A stretch of DNA of 27,392 nt from Bacteroidota bacterium (GCA_013696965.1 JACCXN010000068.1:1-27392), one strand, 5' to 3'; counted from the first letter of the stretch, positions 16,169-24,906 are shown. Numbers and translations: made by a program. Notes: generated by a model not told the origin, from the letters alone.

Positions 16169-17881
16169 ATGAGTTACATCCCAAAGACAATTAGTGAAGT
16201 TACTTCCGAGTATCTTAATAGGACAACTTTTTTACCTGCAATTCAAAGAGAATTTGTATGGGGGACTTACGGTATTGAGAAACTTTTCGACTCAATTATG
16301 GGAGACTTTCCTATTAGCACATTTTTGTTTTGGAAAATAAAAGAGGAAAACAAAAAAGAATGGACAGCTTACGAATTTCTTAGAGAATTTGACCAAGGAA
16401 CTCCGCACAATAAAGAAGCTTCTGTAACTGGTATCAATCAAGATATATATTTGGTACTTGATGGACAACAAAGGCTTACTTCATTGTTTATAGGACTGAA
16501 AGGCTCCTATCGTTACTTTTATTACCGCTGGACAAAGTGCAAACTTTACTTGAACATTTTAAAGGCTCCAATTAAAAGTGACAATCCCGAAGAATTTACT
16601 TATCAATTTCAGTTTAGAGAAAACGACATTGTAAACTCGAAAGACCCAAATCCACAGTATTGGTATTTAGTTGGCGATATTCTGAATTTTGACGATGCCG
16701 AAGATTCTAAGAAAGAAATAAAGGAAAGATTAAAGGATTTCACAGATGACCAAAAAGACACTGCTAACTCACATATTGGACGACTTCATTCAAGAATTCA
16801 TACCTCAAGACTTCTCAACTACTACGAAGAAAAATCACAGGACTACGATAAAGTCGTTGAAGCATTTATTAGAGCCAACACTGGTGGGGTAAAACTTGAA
16901 TACAGTGATATTTTGCTTTCAACTGCAACAGCAAAATGGGTAAACTTAAACGCGAGAGAAGAAATTCATTCTTTCACAGATAACATTAACGCAATTGGAA
17001 GTGGCTACTCTTTCGGAAAAGACTTTGTTCTTAAAGGTTGTCTGTATCTCACAGAAGATTTGCCTATTCAATACAAAGTGAAAAACTTTACAAGAACCAA
17101 TCTTGAAAAAATTGAAAACAATTGGGATAACATTACTGACAACATTGAAATGACTGTTCAACTAATGCACAAATTTGGTTTTAATGACAAGAGCTTAGTT
17201 GCAAAAATTGCTTTGCTTCCTATATCATTATACTTGGGCAAACTGAAACCAAAAAACTTTATAGATTCCACAGACAAGAACGATGTAAGAAATCAAAACA
17301 TCATTCAAAAGTGGATAATCATTACTTTACTGAAAAATGCGTTTGGTGGTTCTTCTGATACAATCTTAAAAAACCTTCAAGAAACAATTAACGCACAAAA
17401 CAACTATTCATTTTTCCCATTTGAAGCATTGAACAAACGCTTAAATATTGAGGCGACATTTAACGACACGGAAATTGAAAATCTACTTGCAACAAATTAT
17501 AGCACTAAATACAGCTATCTAATCTTATCGCTTTTGTATCCAGACAGGGACTGGAAAGGCAAAAAATTTCACGAAGACCATATATTTCCAAAGTCCGAAT
17601 TTACAGCGGCCAAGTTAAAGGCTCGTGGCTATGACACAAATATAATTTTAGAATACCAAAAGCATTTTAATTCAATTGGCAATCTTCAACTTTTGACAGA
17701 TTCTGAGAACCTTGAAAAAAGCGCAGAAGACTTTGAAACTTGGTTTTCAACTCGAGACTCTAACTTCAAGGAGAGAAACACTATTCCGACAATTAGCACT
17801 TACAATTTCGACAACTTTCTTGAATTCATTACCGAGAGAAAAAAACTTTTAGTGCAAAAATTCAAAGCATTTACCATATGA
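16169..17881 (+). CDS. GmrSD-type (DUF262 + DUF1524) modification-dependent restriction enzyme
   Basis: I choose the ATG at 16169 (MSYIPKTISEVTSEYL), 570 residues; the frame is open upstream to 16091, but that adds only Lys-rich spurious sequence. The N-terminal DUF262 domain has LPAIQREFVWG (22-32) and the nucleotide-binding LDGQQRLTSLF signature at about residue 90. The C-terminal DUF1524 domain has the HNH-type motif HEDHIFPKS (468-476). Fused GmrSD proteins are NTP-dependent type IV enzymes that cut modified DNA, classically glucosylated hydroxymethylcytosine of T-even phages. Together with two C5 methyltransferases nearby, it must not recognise plain 5mC here, or it would attack the host. 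Confidence 0.9.
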   Translation: MSYIPKTISEVTSEYLNRTTFLPAIQREFVWGTYGIEKLFDSIMGDFPISTFLFWKIKEENKKEWTAYEFLREFDQGTPHNKEASVTGINQDIYLVLDGQQRLTSLFIGLKGSYRYFYYRWTKCKLYLNILKAPIKSDNPEEFTYQFQFRENDIVNSKDPNPQYWYLVGDILNFDDAEDSKKEIKERLKDFTDDQKDTANSHIGRLHSRIHTSRLLNYYEEKSQDYDKVVEAFIRANTGGVKLEYSDILLSTATAKWVNLNAREEIHSFTDNINAIGSGYSFGKDFVLKGCLYLTEDLPIQYKVKNFTRTNLEKIENNWDNITDNIEMTVQLMHKFGFNDKSLVAKIALLPISLYLGKLKPKNFIDSTDKNDVRNQNIIQKWIIITLLKNAFGGSSDTILKNLQETINAQNNYSFFPFEALNKRLNIEATFNDTEIENLLATNYSTKYSYLILSLLYPDRDWKGKKFHEDHIFPKSEFTAAKLKARGYDTNIILEYQKHFNSIGNLQLLTDSENLEKSAEDFETWFSTRDSNFKERNTIPTISTYNFDNFLEFITERKKLLVQKFKAFTI

Positions 17882-18051
17882 CATGGAGAAAATAAAGAGG
17901 AACTTACATATCAACAAGCCAGTAAAATTTAATTTAATTTGTCGTAATTAATCAGTACGAAAAAGGAGGGTACACATAGATTGTAGGAAAGAAAACAATC
18001 ATAAATATTGATTAAACTTAAACTTCAACTTAATTCAATTGAATTTTTCCC

Positions 18052-18059
18052 TATGTTTG
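18052..18059 (+). promoter_or_regulatory. TATGTTTG, candidate -7 box of the methyltransferase/HD/ATPase operon
   Basis: TATGTTTG lies 20 bases before the preferred ATG at 18080, which argues against the longer upstream starts at 18008 and 18053. The same 10-mer CTATGTTTGT occurs at 15471. The -33 element is unclear. Confidence 0.35.
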
Positions 18060-18079
18060 TTGGACAAAATTTCGGGTTT

Positions 18080-19135
18080 ATGATTGGAGTTGAATTATTT
18101 GCAGGTGCGGGTGGTATGGCAACAGGAGCTGTTATGGCGGGTATTGATGTAAAGTTAGCAATTGAGAGTGATTCATGTGCCGCACAAACTTATTTAGCTA
18201 ATCATAAAAACACTACTGTTGTAATAGATGATATTCAAAATATAAAAGAGTATAAATTTGAAAGGAACGGAGATCAGGTGATTTTATTTGGTGGACCTCC
18301 TTGTCAAGGATATTCATACTCAAATAGGAAAACAAGGACTGCAAAGAATCCAAAGAACTGGTTATTTAAAGAATTCATTAGATCAATTATGCTTGTTGAT
18401 CCAGATTGGATTGTGATAGAAAATGTTCCTGGATTAAAGAAAATGGATAATGGCTTTTTCTTAAAGGCAATTTGCGATGATTTACGCAACTTAGAATACA
18501 CTCCTAATGTTAAGATTTTAAATGCAATAGATTTCGGTGTGCCACAAAAACGTGAGCGTATTTTTATAGTGGCATCTAAACATGGGATTGCTTTTGATTT
18601 TCCTATAGGCGAATTCGTTAATAAGCCAATAACCGTTTCAGAAGCTTTATTCGATTTACCATTTCTGCAAAATGGTTCTATGAAACCCAAATTAAAATAT
18701 CGTACAAAAGCCGTCTCTGAATATGCTAAGTCTTTGAGAGGGAATAAAAAAATCGTTACACAAAACTATGTAACAAAAAATTCTGACGTAATAGTCAATA
18801 GATATTCTCATATAAATCAAGGAAATAACTGGCGAGATATACCAGTTGAACTTATGGAAAACTATAAAGATCACACAAGGTGTCATAGTAGTATTTATAG
18901 ACGATTATCAGAAAATGAACCCGCTGTAATTATTGCTAATTATAGGAAGAGTATGCTAATCCATCCAACAGAAGATAGAGGTCTTTCCGTAAGAGAAGCA
19001 GCAAGATTACAATCGTTCCCAGATCATTACAATTTTATAGGCTCTTTAGATCAAAAACAGCAACAAGTTGGCAATGCAGTACCTCCACTTTTAGCTAAGG
19101 CTATATTCAAAAAAATAATAGAATATTCAGAATGA
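18080..19135 (+). CDS. second C5-cytosine DNA methyltransferase, first gene of a four-gene operon
   Basis: I start at ATG 18080 (MIGVELFAGAGGMATGAV), 351 residues, because motif I then sits at the N-terminus as usual; the frame is open from 18008. Motifs: I, ELFAGAGG; IV, GGPPCQGYSYSN with catalytic Cys75; VI, ENVPGL; VIII, VPQKRERIFIVAS; IX, GLSVREAARLQSFPDHY; X, QQVGNAVPPLLAKAI. It is only distantly similar to the 13200 enzyme, so it should have another specificity. No endonuclease gene pairs with it; instead it overlaps an HD-domain gene by four bases (ATGA), followed by an ATPase and a Rossmann-like protein. The likely role is to mark host DNA for that system. Confidence 0.9.
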   Translation: MIGVELFAGAGGMATGAVMAGIDVKLAIESDSCAAQTYLANHKNTTVVIDDIQNIKEYKFERNGDQVILFGGPPCQGYSYSNRKTRTAKNPKNWLFKEFIRSIMLVDPDWIVIENVPGLKKMDNGFFLKAICDDLRNLEYTPNVKILNAIDFGVPQKRERIFIVASKHGIAFDFPIGEFVNKPITVSEALFDLPFLQNGSMKPKLKYRTKAVSEYAKSLRGNKKIVTQNYVTKNSDVIVNRYSHINQGNNWRDIPVELMENYKDHTRCHSSIYRRLSENEPAVIIANYRKSMLIHPTEDRGLSVREAARLQSFPDHYNFIGSLDQKQQQVGNAVPPLLAKAIFKKIIEYSE

Positions 19136-20172
19136 GTTGGATAGATACCACATTTGAAAAGGCAATGAAAGAGCTTTTTATTAAATCTTTAGGTCAAGTG
19201 AAGGGAGAGCATCTGTATGGAGAATATACAAGTGTTCGAAATGCAATGGAAGGTGATAATTTTTTCAGAGAAATTAAAGGAAAAGAATCATTTCTATCTG
19301 ATCATAGCGAAAAACATATACAAGATGTTTTCGAGCGAGCATACAAAGTAATTGGTGAAGATGAATTTCAAAACTTAAATGCATATAACATTTATTGTCT
19401 TGCTCTTATGATTCTATTTCATGATGTTGGTAATATTTTCGGAAGAAAGGGCCATAATGCGATAGAGAAAATCGCTGAAATATATAATAAATATCGTAGT
19501 AATTTTCAAAATTACAGAGATGAGAAAAGAGTAATTACCCATGGGGCAAGTGCACATTGTGGAAAATCCAAGTCAGGGAATAATGATACTTTAAAAGATT
19601 TAAATAGTGCAAGCATAAAAGGTCAAAAAATAAATTTATGTGAAATAGCAGCAATTCTAAGATTCTCAGATGAACTTGCAGAAGGAAAACAAAGAACATG
19701 TTCTTTGTTGATTGAAAAAGGTATGTTAGATGACGAAAAAGGAAGTGAAATTTATCATAAATATGCACAAGTTTCAGATATAGAAATTGATAGAAATCTT
19801 CAAAGAATTTCAATTACTTATGATATCAATATTCCTGGAGATTTTGATCAAAAGGCACAAAAAGACTTTAAGGATTTATTGAATTTCACTTATTATCGAG
19901 CTGTGAAATTAGATACAGAAAGGAGATATAATAAATATTATTCAACCGTATTGAAACAGTTTAAATTTGTATCTGTTCAGTACAATTTCAGTATTGATGA
20001 AATTCCTATTGAAATTGATTTGAACAAGATTACTTTTGAAGATAGATATCCTATTCCTGGTGAAAAAGAAGAAGAATCTATCCAAGGTGCTGAAAAATAT
20101 TTTATCAATATGGATAATAATTACGAACTGTCCAAAATTATTGAAAATATTAATTCAAAGATTAAAAAATAA
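19132..20172 (+). CDS. HD-domain phosphohydrolase-like protein
   Basis: The 346-residue protein has the spaced metal ligands of the HD superfamily: His58 and His62 in FLSDHSEKHIQDV, His97-Asp98 in LFHDVGN, His108, His137/His142 in THGASAHCG, and Asp180 in LRFSDELAEG. HD proteins hydrolyse phosphoester bonds in nucleotides or nucleic acids. The second half (about 200-346) is a mixed alpha/beta domain I do not recognise. It overlaps the methyltransferase by four bases, and the ATPase gene follows after two, so the three are translationally coupled. A nucleotide- or nucleic-acid-degrading effector controlled by the ATPase is plausible but unproven. Confidence 0.8.
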   Translation: MSWIDTTFEKAMKELFIKSLGQVKGEHLYGEYTSVRNAMEGDNFFREIKGKESFLSDHSEKHIQDVFERAYKVIGEDEFQNLNAYNIYCLALMILFHDVGNIFGRKGHNAIEKIAEIYNKYRSNFQNYRDEKRVITHGASAHCGKSKSGNNDTLKDLNSASIKGQKINLCEIAAILRFSDELAEGKQRTCSLLIEKGMLDDEKGSEIYHKYAQVSDIEIDRNLQRISITYDINIPGDFDQKAQKDFKDLLNFTYYRAVKLDTERRYNKYYSTVLKQFKFVSVQYNFSIDEIPIEIDLNKITFEDRYPIPGEKEEESIQGAEKYFINMDNNYELSKIIENINSKIKK

Positions 20173-20174
20173 AT

Positions 20175-21887
20175 ATGGAAAATCCATTCGTTTTTGATAG
20201 ACCAAATAATATTAATATTAGTGAATTTATTCAATTCTACATAAAGGAAAATATCTATACTAGATTTCTTGAATCAACAAGAAATATTTTATTAATTGGT
20301 GTTAGAGGTAGTGGAAAAACATCTACTTTGAGGTATTATTCTTTCCCTGTTCAATTTGCTAATTCAGAAGTTGAAGATAAATATTCTGTTATAGGTATTC
20401 ACATACCCAGTAAACATGCGATTTTTGGCAAAAGAGAATATCTTCTATATGAAAATCAAAATAAACAAAGTGTTGTTATTGAACATTTTCTATGTATCAA
20501 TATAATTTCATGTATATGCGAAACATTTATTAGTACTCCGGGAAGTTTAGATTTAACTTCAGATATAGAAAAAAAGATTTTAAAAAATTTATCTTTTATT
20601 CTTGAATCTGATTTTCCAACTGAGAATTCTTTGTTTGAAAGCATTAAGCTTTTTGTTAACAAAGAAGCTAATTCAAGTCAAAGGAAATTAAATAATGATG
20701 ATTTTGAAAGCTTTATAGATTTCTCTTTTTCATTTAATAATACAATAATTCCTTTTTTAGAGCAATTAAAAAATATTCCTAATTTAGAAAATTCACATTT
20801 TTCTTTATTCTTTGATGATATCCAAGATTTAGGAAAAATTCATCAAGAAATTATAAATTCATGGATATCATATAGAGATAATAAGTTGTTCAGTTTTAAA
20901 ATTGCAACAGCAGATATAAAACCTTCATTTATTACTTCTACAGGTGGAGTAATTCTTGAAGGGCACGATTTTGTAAAGATTGATCTTACTAAAAGGTTAT
21001 ATAATAAAGAATCAGAATTTAGCAAGTTTGCAAGAGATGTAATAGCTAAAAGACTGATGATTGCAAAAATTGATGTTAGTGTTGAAGAATTTTTACCAGA
21101 AAGCGAAAGTTTTAGAAAAGGATTAGATGATGGTAAACTTAAAGCAAGAAAATTGGCTGCTATAAAATATCCAGATCCTAAGGGGACACAAATCAATGAT
21201 TATGTAGCAAAATATGGCAGGGCAATATACTTTAGAGAGCGAAATCCAAAAGCAAATTTACCTATTTATTCTGGTTTTGAGACTTTAGTAGATATTTCAA
21301 CAGGAGTAATTAGAAATCTCTTAACTCCAGCTTTTTTTATGTATGAAAAACAATTGTCAAATACTAATGGAATTTTTGTAAGGGAGATACCATCTGATGT
21401 TCAAAAAGAAATTATTTTAAATAGAAGTGAAACATTTTGGGAGAAAATAAAAGATATCGATTCAGAAATTGAAAATTGCCCAGAAGAGCTAGGAAAAAAA
21501 ATCAATAATTTTTTCAATCAATTGATGATTTATTTAAAGAAGAGGTTGAAGAATGAAACAATATCTGAACCACGCGCTTTAAATTTCATTATATCTCAAA
21601 TTGCAAATGAGGAAGAGCAAATCCAAATAGATGAAATCATTAATACTTCTTTGAAGAGCACCTTACTATATAAAAGGATGGTAGGTCACAAAGCAACTGG
21701 TGTTAAATTACCGTTGTATGTTCCAAATAGAATGATGCTTCCATTACATGGGCTTGATTCGCACGGTCAATATTCACATTTCCCAATTACTGGTCGTGCA
21801 TTTCTAGAGGCTGCTTTACAAAATAAAGAAATTCCATTTTTTGCTGACGAAGACGAAGCAACGAACCAACTTGAACTTATATTTTAA
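20175..21887 (+). CDS. ORC/CDC6-like AAA ATPase
   Basis: The 570-residue protein has a Walker A motif GVRGSGKTS (42-50) and a Walker B-like strand LFFDDIQDL (211-219). An N-terminal helix (SEFIQFYI) precedes the P-loop, as in ORC/CDC6-type and STAND-like ATPases of defence operons. Sensor-like polar residues follow in the strand FKIATADIKPS. The C-terminal half is helical, with a basic patch near YPDPKGTQINDY and the end segment GLDSHGQYSHFPITGRAF. It should be the NTP-driven switch of the operon. Its TAA is immediately followed by the ATG of the next gene. I could not match it to a named defence ATPase. Confidence 0.8.
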   Translation: MENPFVFDRPNNINISEFIQFYIKENIYTRFLESTRNILLIGVRGSGKTSTLRYYSFPVQFANSEVEDKYSVIGIHIPSKHAIFGKREYLLYENQNKQSVVIEHFLCINIISCICETFISTPGSLDLTSDIEKKILKNLSFILESDFPTENSLFESIKLFVNKEANSSQRKLNNDDFESFIDFSFSFNNTIIPFLEQLKNIPNLENSHFSLFFDDIQDLGKIHQEIINSWISYRDNKLFSFKIATADIKPSFITSTGGVILEGHDFVKIDLTKRLYNKESEFSKFARDVIAKRLMIAKIDVSVEEFLPESESFRKGLDDGKLKARKLAAIKYPDPKGTQINDYVAKYGRAIYFRERNPKANLPIYSGFETLVDISTGVIRNLLTPAFFMYEKQLSNTNGIFVREIPSDVQKEIILNRSETFWEKIKDIDSEIENCPEELGKKINNFFNQLMIYLKKRLKNETISEPRALNFIISQIANEEEQIQIDEIINTSLKSTLLYKRMVGHKATGVKLPLYVPNRMMLPLHGLDSHGQYSHFPITGRAFLEAALQNKEIPFFADEDEATNQLELIF

Positions 21888-22763
21888 ATGATAGAAACAG
21901 TCATAACTGTCTTAGGATGGGAGGATAGATTTCCATTAGGAATGGAAATAATTTTAAGTAAGTACAAAGTTAAAAGGATAGTATTAATCTCTTTCATTGA
22001 TTATTGTTCTATGGATAAAATGGAAGACAACAAAAAAAACCTTTTGGAAAATTGTGCTATGGAAAAAATTGAAGTTGTAGAGGTCAATTTAGAATATTCT
22101 AATTCTATAAATAATTGGAAGTGTCTAGATCAATTCTTTGAAAAAGAAACAGAAAATATCGAATATTTACTTAACATTACTACAATTCCTCGAGAAACTA
22201 TTTGGGCATTACTGTTTTTCCTTAGACAGAAAAATAGTCATATTAACTATATCTATTTCAAACCAGAAACTTATTGTGATGGTTGGCTCACTAAAAATTA
22301 TAAAAATCCAAGGTTATTATTCAAGCACTCAGGTGTGTTTGAATTGGATAAGAAATTAGCTCTATTTATTATTACTGGATTTGATGATAGCCGTCTGGAT
22401 TCACTTATAGAATATTATGAACCTAGTAAAATTGTTGTTTTTAGCCAAAGGGGGAATCAATTCCATAATATGGATAGAAATAAATACATTAAAAAAAGTA
22501 ATTCATTTGAATCCGAAATAGTTGAATTTGATAGTTATGATGTAGAAGAAGCAACAAAAATTTTGAATGATACGATTATAAAATACGGAGATTCAAATAT
22601 TATTATATCATCTCAAGGTCCTAAATTATCTTCACTCAGTACGTATAAAAACCATCTTTTACATGATAGTATAGCTTTTGCATATGTACCTGCTCAAGAT
22701 TTTAATCTTGAATACTCCAAAGGCATAAACCCTGATTATATTGATGGAAAATTGGAGATTTGA
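21888..22763 (+). CDS. two-domain Rossmann-like protein, possibly CARF-like
   Basis: The 291-residue protein has two alpha/beta domains. The first opens ETVITVLGWEDRFPLGMEI, followed by strands RIVLISF, KIEVVEVNL and YLLNITT. The second starts near residue 155 with LALFIITGFDDSRLDSLIEY, followed by KIVVFSQRGNQF and NIIISSQGP. Strand-loop-helix units with Gly/Asn/Thr-rich loops resemble nucleotide-sensing CARF and related Rossmann domains, but no single signature is decisive. The ATG directly abuts the ATPase stop codon, so the two proteins are made together and probably interact. No membrane segment or nuclease motif is visible. The family is not recognised. Confidence 0.7.
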   Translation: MIETVITVLGWEDRFPLGMEIILSKYKVKRIVLISFIDYCSMDKMEDNKKNLLENCAMEKIEVVEVNLEYSNSINNWKCLDQFFEKETENIEYLLNITTIPRETIWALLFFLRQKNSHINYIYFKPETYCDGWLTKNYKNPRLLFKHSGVFELDKKLALFIITGFDDSRLDSLIEYYEPSKIVVFSQRGNQFHNMDRNKYIKKSNSFESEIVEFDSYDVEEATKILNDTIIKYGDSNIIISSQGPKLSSLSTYKNHLLHDSIAFAYVPAQDFNLEYSKGINPDYIDGKLEI

Positions 22764-22937
22764 ACTTCATGAATTATACTTATTCCACTTAATAGTTCTT
22801 ATTTATATGATATACAATGGAATTAATAACCCCGTAAGGCTAATCTGAAGGTAAAGGAGAAGTAAATTGAGCTTTAAAAATTAAATTTATAATCTTTTGT
22901 TTTACAATTTTTTTATAAATACGTTAGTCAGGCCCTT

Positions 22938-23954
22938 ATGACAAGATACCATGACATATCAATCGTAACCAATAACGCGTACAGACTTGCCGAATTAATT
23001 AATGGCGGATGCTATACCAACATTTTATATTACGAATTTCACGAAGTAGTTGACCCGACTGGTATTTACAATTGCTTAGAGGGGTTAGAAGCATTTTCAG
23101 AACGTTCAATATCCTTTTATAAAATTTTCTTTTCTAGCGGCTATATTGACGTACAGCCAGCAAATATTCATATTGCAGTTAAATTAGAAGACGAGTGGTT
23201 TATTGCTCACGACTGCGGCTCCAATTATTATCTCGGTTACGGACCGACAGGCATATTAAAACTTAGAGAAGCTTGTGCAAATAAAAATATTGCCAGTTTT
23301 GCTAGTGAGGACAAATTTGAAGAATGGCTAAAACTAAAATTTGGAAGTCCGAAGAAACTGACCATATCAGACAAAAAAAGTATAGACCAACTTCAATTTG
23401 AGAAACTAATTAAAGCCACTCAGTTTTTGACAAATGATATGCAAAGAAGGCCTTTGCAATATCAAGGATTAAACGAAGAAAATATTCGTGATCTTATGCT
23501 GACACCTATAAACGTAACCTTTAAAGGTCGAGGAAATGCGGAAGCAAAAAATTGTAATGGAAAAACAGACATACTTGTTAAAACGAAGGACGGCTTAAAC
23601 GAACATATTTTTGAGTTGAAAGTTTGGAACGGGATTGGTACTCTAAAAGAAACAATTGAACAATTGCTTGGATATTTAGGTTGGCACAATAACTTCTGCG
23701 GAATCATTATGTTCTGTTATAAAATAAACTTTACCAATATTTTGAAAACGGCAGAAGAACATTTAAGAGAATACTACAACTTTGACAAAAGTGAAAGATA
23801 TATTCCAAATGAATTTCGATTTCGGCTTCAACATCCGACAGACAAATTCAAACATATTGAAACACACTTGACATTTGTAAATCTTAAAACAAATCTTAAA
23901 ACAAATCTTATTAATTCGGCAAATCACAAGCATACCACTCAGGATGACATTTAA
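22938..23954 (+). CDS. PD-(D/E)xK nuclease-like protein
   Basis: The 338-residue protein starts at ATG 22938 and has an N-terminal alpha/beta domain of unknown type (about 1-140). A C-terminal nuclease-like domain contains NGKTDILV (Asp211), IFELKVW (Glu226, Lys228) and EQLLGYLGWH (Gln242). This is the order D...ExK...Q of the PD-(D/E)xK superfamily, close to C-terminal domains annotated as restriction-like in many defence proteins. The coding DNA is visibly richer in G and C than the operon just upstream, and 174 bases separate them, so it is probably a separate module. Its 3' end overlaps a small minus-strand zinc-ribbon gene by 44 bases. It could be a stand-alone defence nuclease. Confidence 0.75.
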   Translation: MTRYHDISIVTNNAYRLAELINGGCYTNILYYEFHEVVDPTGIYNCLEGLEAFSERSISFYKIFFSSGYIDVQPANIHIAVKLEDEWFIAHDCGSNYYLGYGPTGILKLREACANKNIASFASEDKFEEWLKLKFGSPKKLTISDKKSIDQLQFEKLIKATQFLTNDMQRRPLQYQGLNEENIRDLMLTPINVTFKGRGNAEAKNCNGKTDILVKTKDGLNEHIFELKVWNGIGTLKETIEQLLGYLGWHNNFCGIIMFCYKINFTNILKTAEEHLREYYNFDKSERYIPNEFRFRLQHPTDKFKHIETHLTFVNLKTNLKTNLINSANHKHTTQDDI

Positions 23955-24057
23955 TACAGTAAATATGCATTCTATACCGCATTGGTTTACCACAACCAAA
24001 ACATGAGAAATATTCAATTCTGGGTTTTTCAACCTTAAGTTTAATTATTTTCCCCAA
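23911..24057 (-). CDS. 48-residue zinc-ribbon protein
   Basis: This frame has no ATG near its start and begins at TTG (24055-24057); an in-frame stop lies just upstream. It reads MGKIIKLKVEKPRIEYFSC, then FGCGKPMRYRM, HIYCIKCHPEWYAC and DLPN. Cys19/Cys22 and Cys34/Cys37 form two CxxC knuckles 11 residues apart, with further Cys44 and His38, typical of a small zinc ribbon. A chance frame would rarely give two such knuckles in 48 residues. It lies 28 bases after the stop of the small helical gene on the same strand, so both may be one operon. It overlaps the end of the nuclease-like gene. Role unknown, perhaps DNA, RNA or protein binding. Confidence 0.6.
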   Translation of the reverse strand: MGKIIKLKVEKPRIEYFSCFGCGKPMRYRMHIYCIKCHPEWYACDLPN

Positions 24058-24085
24058 CCGATTAAAAGTTTAATGAGCTATTAAA

Positions 24086-24316
24086 TTAACACAAAGAAAA
24101 TTCAAACTGAAATTTTCCATTTGAAAAATTAATTATTGATTGAGTTATCTTATTGTCCAGTTTTTTAGAACATTCTTGTAATCGAATACAAATCTCTTGT
24201 ACTTCTTCATCACTTTTTAAATGTTGAGTTAAATTAACCAAACATTCTATTGTACTCATAATTGCCGTTATTTCATATGTTAATTGAGATAACTCTAACT
24301 GGAATTTTGTTTTCAT
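24086..24316 (-). CDS. 76-residue helical small protein
   Basis: The product starts MKTKFQLELSQLTYEITAI and is predicted to be almost entirely alpha-helical, with heptad-like Leu/Ile spacing (CLVNLTQHLKSDEEVQEI, CIRLQECSKKLDNKI). There is no membrane segment or signal peptide. It diverges from the XRE regulator gene across 142 bases that contain palindromes, and is followed by the zinc-ribbon gene. This layout suggests a small regulated module. No family was recognised. The protein-like composition and neat context make it more likely real than not. Confidence 0.55.
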   Translation of the reverse strand: MKTKFQLELSQLTYEITAIMSTIECLVNLTQHLKSDEEVQEICIRLQECSKKLDNKITQSIINFSNGKFQFEFSLC

Positions 24317-24337
24317 TTATCTGGAATTATTTATAAA

Positions 24338-24435
24338 TATCAGTGGATCAAATATAATAAAGATATTCTTATTGCATACTTTAAAGAAAATAATACATAC
24401 TAAAAGTTTATCAATAAACTCAGTTAACACTGATA
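24338..24435. promoter_or_regulatory. divergent control region with palindromes
   Basis: Between the divergent starts, TATCAGTG (24338-24345) is mirrored by CACTGATA (24428-24435), and GTTTAT-CA-ATAAAC (24406-24419) is a perfect palindrome. Such sites fit binding by a dimeric XRE regulator encoded next door, acting on both promoters. Confidence 0.4.
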
Positions 24436-24458
24436 CTTTTACTCCATAGTTTTCATAT

Positions 24459-24761
24459 ATGGCTTTAGGAACAAAAATCAGATACTTTAGAAATTTAAAA
24501 GGGTGGAGTCAGGATGTTATGGCTGATAAATTAGATATATCGTTACCAGCCTATTCAAAAATAGAAAGAGACATAACAGATGTTAGTTTTTCAAGATTAA
24601 ATCAAATTTGTAAAGTTCTTGGAATAACCTTAATAGAATTGCTTTCCTATCCTTCAAAATCAACAGACCAAAATAATCTACTGAAAACATTAGCAGAAAA
24701 GGAAAAAGAAATAATTAAACTTCAAAAGAAAATAATTGAACTTTTAGAGAAGAAGAAATAA
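24459..24761 (+). CDS. XRE-family helix-turn-helix regulator with C-terminal coiled coil
   Basis: The 100-residue protein has a Cro/C1-type helix-turn-helix in residues about 5-62: IRYFRNLKGWSQDVMADKL, then ISLPAYSKIERDITDVS and LNQICKVLGITLIELL. A short coiled coil (70-98, LAEKEKEIIKLQKKIIELL) should give dimerisation. It probably binds the palindromes in the upstream divergent region and controls itself and the small minus-strand genes. The ATG at 24459 gives the standard N-terminal spacing. It is the last gene of the island before the second paralog, and convergent with it. Confidence 0.85.
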   Translation: MALGTKIRYFRNLKGWSQDVMADKLDISLPAYSKIERDITDVSFSRLNQICKVLGITLIELLSYPSKSTDQNNLLKTLAEKEKEIIKLQKKIIELLEKKK

Positions 24762-24906
24762 CTTAATCTCAAAAAATTAACTTTGAATTAGGTTTCCAAG
24801 CCGCCTCATCCTTGTCCTCTACTCTACTTCAGTACTTGGAAATTGATATTCATATGCGAATTTTTCGAGTATTAAATATACAGTTACAATAGCAACAAAT
24901 CCCCAA

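Noticed and set aside
18080-22763. BREX, DISARM or CBASS assignment
   Set aside because: No PglZ, helicase, phospholipase, nucleotide cyclase or other defining component is present.
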